From positions 3,636,001 through 3,700,000 of the forward strand of contig NZ_CP092417.1 of assembly GCF_023716865.1 (NCBI RefSeq): a stretch of DNA of 64,000 bases. Reading direction: 5' to 3'. Below the pieces are notes generated by a model that worked only from the letters and a program-made list of their open reading frames with translations, ran no database searches and was not told where the DNA came from. This DNA is from Endozoicomonas sp. SCSIO W0465 (GTDB taxonomy: Bacteria; Pseudomonadota; Gammaproteobacteria; Pseudomonadales; Endozoicomonadaceae). How positions within the stretch are numbered: the stretch's first letter is position 1; each line of letters opens with the position of its first letter. Made by a program: the position numbers and the translations under genes. This document shows positions 1-6,554 of the stretch, one piece after another.

Positions 1-469
1 TTGTGAGTACCAGCAAGGCAGCAGTTTCTGCTAACGCCTTGTCCTTGCGATTGAGTTCACGCTCAAGCTTTTTGATGGTTTTCTTATCTTTTTTGTGTTC
101 GTCAGACAGCGCCTTACGCTGTTTTGACTGACTTTCAGGCTGGACAGAAACACTGTTAATAAAGGCAGCCTTCCACTGCTGAATTTGTTCAGCAAACAGA
201 CCTTTTTTACGACAGTATTCAGCCATTTCTGCTTCATTTAACGCAGCCGTTTCAATGATTACGGCTAACTTGTTTTCAGTTGTCCATTGATCTGGATTCT
301 TTCCGTCGCCCGGCACAGGCACTCCTTTAGATACTGCTTTCTTTCGCCAAGTGTACAGGGTCACATCAGAGATACCAGTCTCACGTACCAACTGCGAAAC
401 TGGCACATTATTGGGTGGCATCATCTTCTGAATGATGGACTCTTTGAACTCTTCTGAATAGCGGGCCAT
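1..469 (-). CDS. Transposase orfA-type protein (HTH), partial
   Basis: The frame is open from an ATG at 469 to the window edge, about 156 codons. The protein starts MARYSEEFKESIIQK and contains a helix-turn-helix segment (VSQLVRETGISDVTLYTW) typical of HTH_Tnp_1 proteins of IS3-like elements, followed by a charged coiled coil rich in Lys and Glu (roughly residues 110-150). It would bind the IS ends and is normally joined to a DDE orfB, which would lie outside the window. Upstream is only the IS terminus. The call as a transposase component is firm and the family is probable. Confidence 0.7.
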   Translation of the reverse strand, partial: MARYSEEFKESIIQKMMPPNNVPVSQLVRETGISDVTLYTWRKKAVSKGVPVPGDGKNPDQWTTENKLAVIIETAALNEAEMAEYCRKKGLFAEQIQQWKAAFINSVSVQPESQSKQRKALSDEHKKDKKTIKKLERELNRKDKALAETAALLVLT

Positions 470-539
470 TGATTACTCATAGACCGCCCCCTGTTGAGAT
501 TTCTAATTTCAGGAGAGGCGACAACTATGCTGACACAGG
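1..539 (-). mobile_element. Partial IS3-type insertion sequence, cut by window edge
   Basis: The element runs off the left edge of the window. Its inner boundary lies near 539, where sequence starting with CCCTGTGTCAGCATAG (read on the minus strand) abruptly replaces the body of an IS50-like transposase gene. Only the orfA-type gene is visible, so the family call rests on that protein, and the other end and any target duplication cannot be seen. Confidence 0.6.
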
Positions 540-864
540 GGGTTGTTGTATCTTCGAGAGCCAGAAGTAGGCGAGACTGTCTCGCTATTTTGGCAGTTGC
601 CTGAAAGCCTGCCTCAGCTATTGCTTCAGGCTTTACGGCCTCATTCTCAATCAGCCGGTAAGCTCCAGTTACCAGTGCGGTATAACCTTCGCATGAAGAT
701 GACAAAGAATTACCGGTATGAGCTGAAAGCTCGGCAGCAACTTTGACAAGTCGTTTTGTACGTCGAGTATCGCCCAAATCAGCACATCCAAAAGTTAGTT
801 CTGACCATGGTTTAGGAGAAAGTGGAAGCATGACCTGTTTTATCAGTGAGAAATGATAGAACAA
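540..864 (-). pseudogene. IS50/Tn5-like transposase N-terminal fragment, copy 1
   Basis: This is the N-terminal domain of an IS4-family (IS50 group) transposase. The likely start is MLPLSPKPW at 831, and the domain contains the stretch FGCADLGDTRRTKRL seen in Tn5-type DNA-binding domains. The gene is cut after LALEDTTT by the IS at 1-539. The outer end of the element, CTGTCTCTTGATCACAA, ends at 890 and closely resembles the Tn5/IS50 outer end. It is a remnant with no catalytic core. The same 351 bp recur at 903-1253. Confidence 0.7.
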
Positions 865-890
865 GGTAGCTATTTGTGATCAAGAGACAG
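540..890. repeat. 351-bp direct repeat, unit 1 (partner 903-1253)
   Basis: The sequence from 540 to 890 is repeated essentially base for base at 903-1253, a constant offset of 363. Each unit is the terminal 351 bp of the same IS50-like element. The 12 bases between the units read, on the minus strand, as continuation of the unit-2 transposase frame (LGYK), which suggests that unit 1 inserted into unit 2 rather than a simple tandem duplication. Confidence 0.8.
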
Positions 891-1227
891 GTTTATAACC
901 CAGGGTTGTTGTATCTTCGAGAGCCAGAAGTAGGCGAGACTGTCTCGCTATTTTGGCAGTTGCCTGAAAGCCTGCCTCAGCTATTGCTTCAGGCTTTACG
1001 GCCTCATTCTCAATCAGCCGGTAAGCTCCAGTTACCAGTGCGGTATAACCTTCGCATGAAGATGACAAAGAATTACCGGTATGAGCTGAAAGCTCGGCAG
1101 CAACTTTGACAAGTCGTTTTGTACGTCGAGTATCGCCCAAATCAGCACATCCAAAAGTTAGTTCTGACCATGGTTTAGGAGAAAGTGGAAGCATGACCTG
1201 TTTTATCAGTGAGAAATGATAGAACAA
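880..1227 (-). pseudogene. IS50/Tn5-like transposase N-terminal fragment, copy 2
   Basis: This is a second copy of the same N-terminal transposase domain, with a likely start at 1194. It reads three or four codons further than copy 1 (TTTLGYK), then runs into the outer end of copy 1 and stops. No catalytic DDE core remains. The element's own end, CTGTCTCTTGATCACAA on the minus strand, lies at about 1253. Right of it an IS1380-like fragment begins. Confidence 0.7.
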
Positions 1228-1253
1228 GGTAGCTATTTGTGATCAAGAGACAG
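903..1253. repeat. 351-bp direct repeat, unit 2
   Basis: This is the partner of 540-890. It includes the IS50-like terminus at 1253 and the start of the transposase gene. Confidence 0.8.
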
Positions 1254-1779
1254 CCTCAACCCAGGGGCTTCTGACGTTTGTTATGGCTGGCAAGAGCAGC
1301 TTGAGAATGATGTCGTGCCTTTGGTGAGTGACGACATCCCCGTTTGGGCCAGAATGGACAATGCCTACTACAGAAAACAGGTTGTGGAATGGTTTGAAGC
1401 CCGTCCGTGGGACTTCTCTATCAGCTTCACCAATGACAACTACTGCCGTCCAGTACTCGATTGTATTGAGGGTTTACCCAAAAGTGCCTGGACGCCTATC
1501 CGCAGTGACAACACAGAAGAGGCGATCCTGTCTTATCACCAGCCTGCCGGGTGGAACCGTCAGCAGACGTATGTCGTGACCCGCCGCTGGCATGACGGAA
1601 AACAGTGGCTGGCAGTGCCCCGCTACTCAGTGATACTGGTCAGCCGCTCTGATCTGCCGTTGGCAGAACTGGTGCGTCGCCACCGGGAGAAGCAGGGGCA
1701 GGAGAATGCCCAGAAAGGTCCACTGATTGATCTGGATTTGCACCATCCACCCTGTCGCTCATTTCACGCCAATCAGGCT
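1254..1779 (+). pseudogene. IS1380-like transposase C-terminal fragment
   Basis: The frame is open from about 1261 (PGASDVCYGWQEQLEND) through to 1779. It shows the DDE-type segment RMDNAYYRKQVVEWFE and a C-terminal stretch with GQENAQKGPLIDLDLHHPPC and FHANQA, as in IS1380-family transposases. The N-terminal part is missing upstream, where the IS50-like repeat begins, and the C-terminus is cut at 1779 by the end of IS3 copy A. There is no start codon of its own. It is a remnant with both ends lost. The family call is from remembered motifs and is moderately secure. Confidence 0.6.
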
Positions 1780-1809
1780 TGTAGTGGTCAAGTAAAAATG
1801 GACACCTGA

Positions 1810-2639
1810 TTAAGCCGCTTTCCTGAGTTCTTGTTGTTCAAAGTCCACAGGGCTCATGTAACCAAGATAAGAGTGAAGTCTGCGGTTGTTGTAGAACAAA
1901 ATATAATCAACAACTGTCGCCTCAACATCTGCCCTTGTTTCGAAAATATAATGGTCAGTCCTTTCTCGTTTCATACTGCCAAAAAATTGCTCCGTTACCG
2001 CATTATCCCAGCAATTTCCCTTACGACTCATACTGCATATCATGCCGTATTCCCTGAGCTGAGCCTGATAGTCCAGCGAGGCGTACTGGCTTCCCTGATC
2101 TGAGTGGTGAAGCACTCCCGAACCAGGCTTACGACTCCACCACGCCATTCTCAAGGCTTCCAGCGGCAGCTCTGTGGTCATACGCTTGTCCATTGACCAG
2201 CCTACTATCTTCCGGGAATAGAGATCCATAACCACTGCCAGATACAGCCAGCCTTCGCGAGTCCATAGATAAGTGATATCAGTCGTATAGACCCTGTTTG
2301 CCTCTGTGACAGCAAACTCCCTGTTCAGAAGATTTTCTGCTACCGGAAGCTTATGCTTGCTATTCGTCGTCACCTTGAATTTTTTTGCATACTTCAAACC
2401 AGTCCCAAGCGCTTCATCAGTGTTGCTGCTTGATAGCGGCCAATATTGTAACCCTTGCCTTGCAGGGCTTTTGCCATTCTCCGGCTGCCATATGAGCGAT
2501 CGGAGTCGATAAAAATTTGTTGTGCATCAGACTCCAGGCGGAACTGCTTGGCCAGAGAGTCCTTCTGATGTTCCTGTTGATTCTGCCAGCGATAAAAGCC
2601 ACTGCGCCCAACCTGCATTACTTTACAGAGCACCTGAAC
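1810..2639 (-). pseudogene. IS3 orfB transposase, frameshifted (copy A)
   Basis: This is the DDE integrase-core transposase of copy A. Compared with the intact copy B it has lost one base near 2396, so the frame stops after LMKRLGLV and the remaining 195 codons, starting at MKYAKKF, lie in another frame. The GTG that could start orfB in copy B is GTT here. The integrase-core segments are still readable (TTDITYLW, HHSDQGSQYAS, NCWDNAVTEQFF), and Gln replaces Arg of copy B in the last one. It is probably inactive, although copy B could act on this element in trans. Confidence 0.9.
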
Positions 2640-2677
2640 CGGATAGGCCTCCTTCTCCTGTTGTATAAATGCAAATC

Positions 2678-2980
2678 TTACAACAGGTCTTTCGCGAAGA
2701 AGGCCGTCGCCTTTTTTAATATTTCCTGTTCCATTTTCAACTGGCGGTTTTCAGCTTCCAGCTCTTTTATTCGCTGCTGATCAGGCGTCAAAGCTTGCTG
2801 CCCTTTGCCTGGAAAAGACATTTCCTTTTTTTCATCCTGTTCCCGTATCCAGCGTCTCAGGTTGCCATCATTGATACCAAGACTTCTGGCAACCTCTGTT
2901 ACAGCCTGCTTCTGCTCCACTACCATGGCAATGGCTTTACGCTTGAATTCCGGAGAATAATTTTTACGCTGCTTTGTCAC
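2678..2980 (-). CDS. IS3 orfA (copy A)
   Basis: This 100-residue orfA has an N-terminal helix-turn-helix (EFKRKAIAMVVEQKQAV, then EVARSLGINDGNLRRW) and a C-terminal leucine-zipper-like coiled coil (ELEAENRQLKMEQEILKKA). It is identical in translation to the orfA of copy B and contains the same A6G slippery site for fusion to orfB. It binds the IS ends and modulates transposition. Since orfB of this copy is broken, no functional OrfAB fusion can come from it. Confidence 0.85.
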   Translation of the reverse strand: MTKQRKNYSPEFKRKAIAMVVEQKQAVTEVARSLGINDGNLRRWIREQDEKKEMSFPGKGQQALTPDQQRIKELEAENRQLKMEQEILKKATAFFAKDLL

Positions 2981-3046
2981 TTTCTACCTCGTCACTAACT
3001 GCACTATTGTGCTTAACGAGGTGTCCTAAGTCATTAAACCACTTCA

Positions 3047-3276
3047 ATGATCATCCAGATTTTGGCAGCGGTTGCTGAGGCCGAACGAGAGCGTATCCTT
3101 GAGCGCACCAACGAAGGTCGTTTAGCCGCCAAAAAATCAGGCGTGAAATTTGGCAGGAAACCTCACAAGAGTAGAGATCAAGCCAAGGCCATGATTAACG
3201 AAGGAGTGTCCATTAGAGACGTAATGGAAAGGACTGGAGTATCCAGAGCAACTTATTTCAGGCTTAAAAAAATGGT
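3047..3276 (+). pseudogene. Serine recombinase (resolvase/invertase) C-terminal fragment
   Basis: The residues ILAAVAEAERERILERTNEG are the long helix following the catalytic domain of Tn3-type resolvases, and SIRDVMERTGVSRATYFRL is the C-terminal Hin-like DNA-binding HTH. The catalytic Ser domain is missing because IS3 copy A begins at 3046. The right end is cut at 3276 by the IS1595 element, so the frame closes inside that element. It is a remnant of a transposon or phage recombinase. Confidence 0.8.
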
Positions 3277-4306
3277 GGCTCTTTTCCAACTCCAGACTGC
3301 TATGTAACCAGCAAGTTGACTAAGGGCTGAAGAAGACTTTTGCCTCTTCGGCCAATATTATGCAAAAACTCAAAAAAGCCAAGGTAAAGGGGTAAAGCCT
3401 CTTGGGATATTCCCCTGTGAGGCCTTAGCCACGAGCGTAGAAGTGACCAAAACCCCTCCATAGTATTAACATGCACCTCGTAAATACCGTCTTTGTCATC
3501 ATCACGAGCATACTCACCTTTGCCGTGACAGACCGTTTTATGTCTGAAGCCCCAGCTTTCAAGGTCATCATAGATGTTGTATTCATCGGTATAAATCTGG
3601 CTCTGTGGGGCTACGTGTTTCTTGATAAATGGTTCGATTGTCGCCTTCTTAACGTTCGACAGCATGTTGATAATGACCTGACCTCCCCTTTGAATCATTC
3701 CCAATACCGGCGGTTTGTCTTTTTCAAGAGTCCCACGGCCCGGAGCGCCTTTAAGCCTTCTTTTTCTCGGTGGACGATCCAGATTTTTTTAATGCTTCAG
3801 GGTGCCCTTGTGACCAGCTACAATGTAGACCTCGTCGAATTCAACTTCGCCATCAAGAATCACTTCAGGCTTTCGGTCAACAACACCATTTCGTAAGACT
3901 GTGGTCATATGGTGTGCATCACTGACACACAGATCAAGTTCCTGAGCTATCTGGCTGTTGGAGACGTTCAGCCCATTAAATAGAGACAGGCAATCCAGAC
4001 TTTGAGTGGTCGGTGGTGTCCTGCGAAAACCGTATTTGTCAGGTCATCGAAGTAGCGCTTACAGGACTTACAGTAATAGTGCTGGCACTCTACCTGCACA
4101 TTGTCGTGTCCATTCTTTTTGACATTCTCAGAATCACAGTGCGGACAGAGAACAGTGCCATCTGGCCAGCGGTTCTCACGGATCATCTCAAAGCAGGTGT
4201 CATTACTGATGAGATCTGAGATTCGGCCTATATTCATGGTCAATGCTGGCGATGGCTAATTATATCCACCAAGGATAGTTCAGCAGTTCGGAATTCGAAA
4301 AGAGCC
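3277..4306 (-). mobile_element. IS1595-family (IS1016-like) element, copy 1
   Basis: The terminal inverted repeats are GGCTCTTTTCCAATTCCAGA-like at 3277 (here with CAACTCC in place of CAATTCC) and, inward from 4306, GGCTCTTTTCGAATTCCGAA. It matches copy 2 (14475-16624 minus the nested element). The flanking octamers AAAATGGT and TCGGGTTA are not duplicated, so one flank has been lost. Its ends are also the ends of the two MITEs at 34730-34889 and 59546-59704. Confidence 0.85.
3300..4237 (-). pseudogene. IS1595 transposase, multiply frameshifted (copy 1)
   Basis: The N-terminal zinc ribbon is readable (CPHCDSENVKKNGHDN, then CQHYYCKSCKRYF), and so are the C-terminal ISXO2-like residues (IYTDEYNIYDDL, HVNTMEGFWSLLRSWLRPHRG). 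Compared with copy 2, one C is missing near 3973 and one T near 3812. Both copies also share a run of seven A that puts the two halves out of frame. It cannot make a full transposase. Confidence 0.85.
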
Positions 4307-4481
4307 TCGGGTTAATTCCCTTGGTGGTTCCGTCGTAGAAGAAATCTTCTAGCCCTTTGTGCCTGAACTTCTTAATCCCCATCGGTTTGCATTGCCTCGC
4401 CCCTAAGTGTAACCAACTTGGTTACAAGTTGCAATGTAACCGTATTGGTTGCAAGTATTTTTTTTGATTTTTCCTGAATAA
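4307..4481. promoter_or_regulatory. mazEF upstream region with GTAACC/GGTTAC dyads
   Basis: There is no gene in this stretch. It contains the perfect dyad GTAACCAACTTGGTTAC at 4409-4425 and, about ten bases on, a second weaker dyad of the same design, GTAACC-N5-GGTTGC (4435-4451). Both could be operators for the downstream toxin-antitoxin operon or leftovers of the replaced neighbour. Confidence 0.4.
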
Positions 4482-4499
4482 GTTATAATATGTTATAAC
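4482..4499. promoter_or_regulatory. mazEF promoter/operator palindrome over the -10 box
   Basis: The sequence GTTATAATATGTTATAAC is a perfect 7-4-7 inverted repeat and contains a consensus -10 hexamer TATAAT at 4484-4489. It lies 21 bases before the mazE ATG. Toxin-antitoxin operons of this type are autorepressed by the antitoxin or the complex at such sites. The binding itself is inferred. Confidence 0.6.
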
Positions 4500-4520
4500 G
4501 TGAAAATATGGGAATTGTGT

Positions 4521-4778
4521 ATGAATACAGTTATCAGGCGGATTGGTAATTCATCAGGAGCCATCATACCATCAGAGCTATTGAGAAGGCTGAACCTTAA
4601 AGACGGTGACAGTGTTGTTATCGCGGAAGTTAAGAACAGCCTGGTTATCACCAAGGCTACCAACCGGCCACACTATTCAATAGATGAATTGCTGGCCCAA
4701 TGTGATCTGTCAGCCTCAATGCCAGAAGAATTAACCGAATGGGATTCTATCCTGCCTGCTGGGGATGAAATGCTTTGA
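4521..4778 (+). CDS. mazE: MazE/PemI-type antitoxin
   Basis: This 85-residue protein starts at MNTVIRRIGNSSG. An upstream in-frame GTG at 4500 is less likely because it overlaps the operator. Residues 1-45 form an AbrB/SpoVT swapped-hairpin DNA-binding domain (RRIGNSSGAIIPSELLRRLNL, spelled here in pieces: RRIGNSSGAII and PSELLRRLNL). The acidic C-terminal tail (DELLAQCDLSASMPEELTEW) would wrap the toxin. The antitoxin neutralises MazF and represses the operon. The stop codon overlaps the start of mazF by four bases, which implies translational coupling. The pair is bracketed by two inverted IS3 copies, so it probably travels with mobile DNA. Confidence 0.85.
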   Translation: MNTVIRRIGNSSGAIIPSELLRRLNLKDGDSVVIAEVKNSLVITKATNRPHYSIDELLAQCDLSASMPEELTEWDSILPAGDEML

Positions 4779-5116
4779 GCGTTTATGAACGTGGCGATAT
4801 TGTCAGAGTGAATTTAAACCCGGTGTCAGGATCAGAAGTACAAGGAGAGAGCCGACCTTGCCTTGTACTTTCTGTAAAAGCATTTAACTGCCTTGGCTCT
4901 ACGCTGGTTGCTCCGATTACTCAGGGAGGTAATTATGCCCGTGTACAGGGTTTTACTGTTCCATTGATGGGAACGGGAACAGAGACTCAGGGAGTAGTGC
5001 TCATTAATGGCGTGAGGATGATTGACCTCAGGGCCAGGCAATCAAGGAAGGTTGAGAGTGCCCCCGAAGCACTGGTTAATGAAGTCCTGGCAAAGCTTCA
5101 AGCCATCATTGAATAG
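4775..5116 (+). CDS. mazF: MazF/PemK-type endoribonuclease toxin
   Basis: This 113-residue protein starts at a TTG that overlaps the mazE stop (ATGCTTTGA). The typical MazF features are visible: GDIVRVNLNPVSGSEVQG near the N-terminus, then RPCLVLS, the loop before APITQG, and the C-terminal IDLRARQ strand. MazF toxins are sequence-specific mRNA interferases active on free RNA when the labile antitoxin is degraded. The length fits the family (about 110). The frame is intact, so the pair may be functional. Which stress or element it stabilises cannot be told from the sequence. Confidence 0.85.
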   Translation: MSVYERGDIVRVNLNPVSGSEVQGESRPCLVLSVKAFNCLGSTLVAPITQGGNYARVQGFTVPLMGTGTETQGVVLINGVRMIDLRARQSRKVESAPEALVNEVLAKLQAIIE

Positions 5117-5176
5117 ATAGGCTAAAGCAATTAACGGCTAATATTTCTATAGAAAATCTTAATAGGCCGTTTAGTC

Positions 5177-5286
5177 ATGAGACCTGAGACTGAAAAATGC
5201 TTCATTGAACGCCGCGTTCAATTTCGCAGACATTACGGCGTAAAAGATCCCAGTGTTCTGTCTACGATCCAGGAACCATTAGAAAC
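5177..5286 (+). pseudogene. Unknown ORF cut by IS3 copy B
   Basis: An ATG at 5177 opens a frame of 36 codons (MRPETEKCFIERRVQFRRHY, continuing to IQEPLE) that enters IS3 copy B at 5287 and stops four codons later inside the IS end. The residue mix looks coding, and the frame is simply truncated. I do not recognise the family. A partial dyad (TAACGGC...GCCGTTTA) lies just upstream. Confidence 0.35.
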
Positions 5287-5352
5287 TGAAGTGGTTTAAT
5301 GACTTAGGACACCTCGTTAAGCACAATAGTGCAGTTAGTGACGAGGTAGAAA

Positions 5353-5655
5353 GTGACAAAGCAGCGTAAAAATTATTCTCCGGAATTCAAGCGTAAAGCC
5401 ATTGCCATGGTAGTGGAGCAGAAGCAGGCTGTAACAGAGGTTGCCAGAAGTCTTGGTATCAATGATGGCAACCTGAGACGCTGGATACGGGAACAGGATG
5501 AAAAAAAGGAAATGTCTTTTCCAGGCAAAGGGCAGCAAGCTTTGACGCCTGATCAGCAGCGAATAAAAGAGCTGGAAGCTGAAAACCGCCAGTTGAAAAT
5601 GGAACAGGAAATATTAAAAAAGGCGACGGCCTTCTTCGCGAAAGACCTGTTGTAA
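5353..5655 (+). CDS. IS3 orfA (copy B)
   Basis: This 100-residue DNA-binding protein is identical to the orfA of copy A, with an HTH in the first half (SPEFKRKAIAMVV, INDGNLRRWI) and a zipper-like helix in the second. The A6G heptamer near its end allows ribosomes to slip into the orfB frame. Unslipped OrfA usually acts as a regulator of transposition. The start ATG is preceded by GAGGTAGAAA. Confidence 0.88.
   Translation: MTKQRKNYSPEFKRKAIAMVVEQKQAVTEVARSLGINDGNLRRWIREQDEKKEMSFPGKGQQALTPDQQRIKELEAENRQLKMEQEILKKATAFFAKDLL
5616..5622 (+). other. Programmed -1 frameshift site AAAAAAG
   Basis: In the orfA frame the site reads tt-A AAA AAG, the classical X XXY YYZ slippery arrangement of IS3-family elements. 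After a -1 slip the frame continues without a stop through LLRERPVVRFAFIQQEKEAY into orfB. This would give the OrfAB fusion transposase spanning 5353-6524. Confidence 0.75.
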
Positions 5656-5693
5656 GATTTGCATTTATACAACAGGAGAAGGAGGCCTATCCG

Positions 5694-6524
5694 GTGCAGG
5701 TGCTCTGTAAAGTAATGCAGGTTGGGCGCAGTGGCTTTTATCGCTGGCAGAATCAACAGGAACATCAGAAGGACTCTCTGGCCAAGCAGTTCCGCCTGGA
5801 GTCTGATGCACAACAAATTTTTATCGACTCCGATCGCTCATATGGCAGCCGGAGAATGGCAAAAGCCCTGCAAGGCAAGGGTTACAATATTGGCCGCTAT
5901 CAAGCAGCAACACTGATGAAGCGCTTGGGACTGGTTGTGAAGTATGCAAAAAAATTCAAGGTGACGACGAATAGCAAGCATAAGCTTCCGGTAGCAGAAA
6001 ATCTTCTGAACAGGGAGTTTGCTGTCACAGAGGCAAACAGGGTCTATACGACTGATATCACTTATCTATGGACTCGCGAAGGCTGGCTGTATCTGGCAGT
6101 GGTTATGGATCTCTATTCCCGGAAGATAGTAGGCTGGTCAATGGACAAGCGTATGACCACAGAGCTGCCGCTGGAAGCCTTGAGAATGGCGTGGTGGAGT
6201 CGTAAGCCTGGTTCGGGAGTGCTTCACCACTCAGATCAGGGAAGCCAGTACGCCTCGCTGGACTATCAGGCTCAGCTCAGGGAATACGGCATGATATGCA
6301 GTATGAGTCGTAAGGGAAATTGCTGGGATAATGCAGTAACGGAGCGATTTTTTGGCAGTATGAAACGAGAAAGGACTGACCATTATATTTTCGAAACAAG
6401 GGCAGATGTTGAGGCGACAGTTGTTGATTATATTTTGTTCTACAACAACCGCAGACTTCACTCTTATCTTGGTTACATGAGCCCTGTGGACTTTGAACAA
6501 CAAGAACTCAGGAAAGCGGCTTAA
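5694..6524 (+). CDS. IS3 orfB transposase (copy B, intact)
   Basis: This is an rve-type DDE transposase of 276 residues from a GTG at 5694. The real product is probably the OrfAB fusion, because the frame is open back to the slippery site. HTH_21-like residues (SDRSYGSRRMAKALQGKG) precede the catalytic core. The core carries TTDITYLW (first Asp), HHSDQGSQYAS (second Asp) and NCWDNAVTERFF followed by the Glu-containing helix. It catalyses cut-out and insertion of this element and could mobilise copy A. Confidence 0.9.
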   Translation: MQVLCKVMQVGRSGFYRWQNQQEHQKDSLAKQFRLESDAQQIFIDSDRSYGSRRMAKALQGKGYNIGRYQAATLMKRLGLVVKYAKKFKVTTNSKHKLPVAENLLNREFAVTEANRVYTTDITYLWTREGWLYLAVVMDLYSRKIVGWSMDKRMTTELPLEALRMAWWSRKPGSGVLHHSDQGSQYASLDYQAQLREYGMICSMSRKGNCWDNAVTERFFGSMKRERTDHYIFETRADVEATVVDYILFYNNRRLHSYLGYMSPVDFEQQELRKAA

Positions 6525-6554
6525 TCAGGTGTCCATTTTTACTTGACCACTACA

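Larger units (their letters stand above)
1780..3046 (-). mobile_element. IS3-family element, copy A (1267 bp, inverted)
   Basis: The ends are imperfect inverted repeats: TGTAGTGGTCAAGTAAAAAT at 1780 and, read inward from 3046, TGAAGTGGTTTAATGACTTA. The two share the layout TG-AGTGG...GGACACCT over about 29 bp. The element is near-identical to copy B at 5287-6554 but in opposite orientation and one base shorter, because of a deletion in orfB. The flanks (GGCT left, ATGA right) are not a target duplication, so rearrangement followed insertion. Confidence 0.9.
5287..6554 (+). mobile_element. IS3-family element, copy B (1268 bp, intact)
   Basis: The end repeats are the same as in copy A, in opposite orientation. 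Both reading frames are intact, with a programmed -1 frameshift signal between them. The flanks AAAC (left) and CTCT (right) are not a target duplication. Exchanging flanks with copy A does not restore one either, so the neighbourhood has been rearranged or partly deleted. The element truncates the phage tail gene on its right. Confidence 0.92.

Noticed and set aside
3471..3896. Plus-strand frames over the IS1595 copies (also 14669-15124)
   Set aside because: They are antisense to the transposase, and the hydrophobic look comes from the reverse reading.
3047..5286. Simple inversion between the two IS3 copies as the cause of missing duplications
   Set aside because: Exchanging the flanks in either way does not restore matching 3- or 4-base duplicates.
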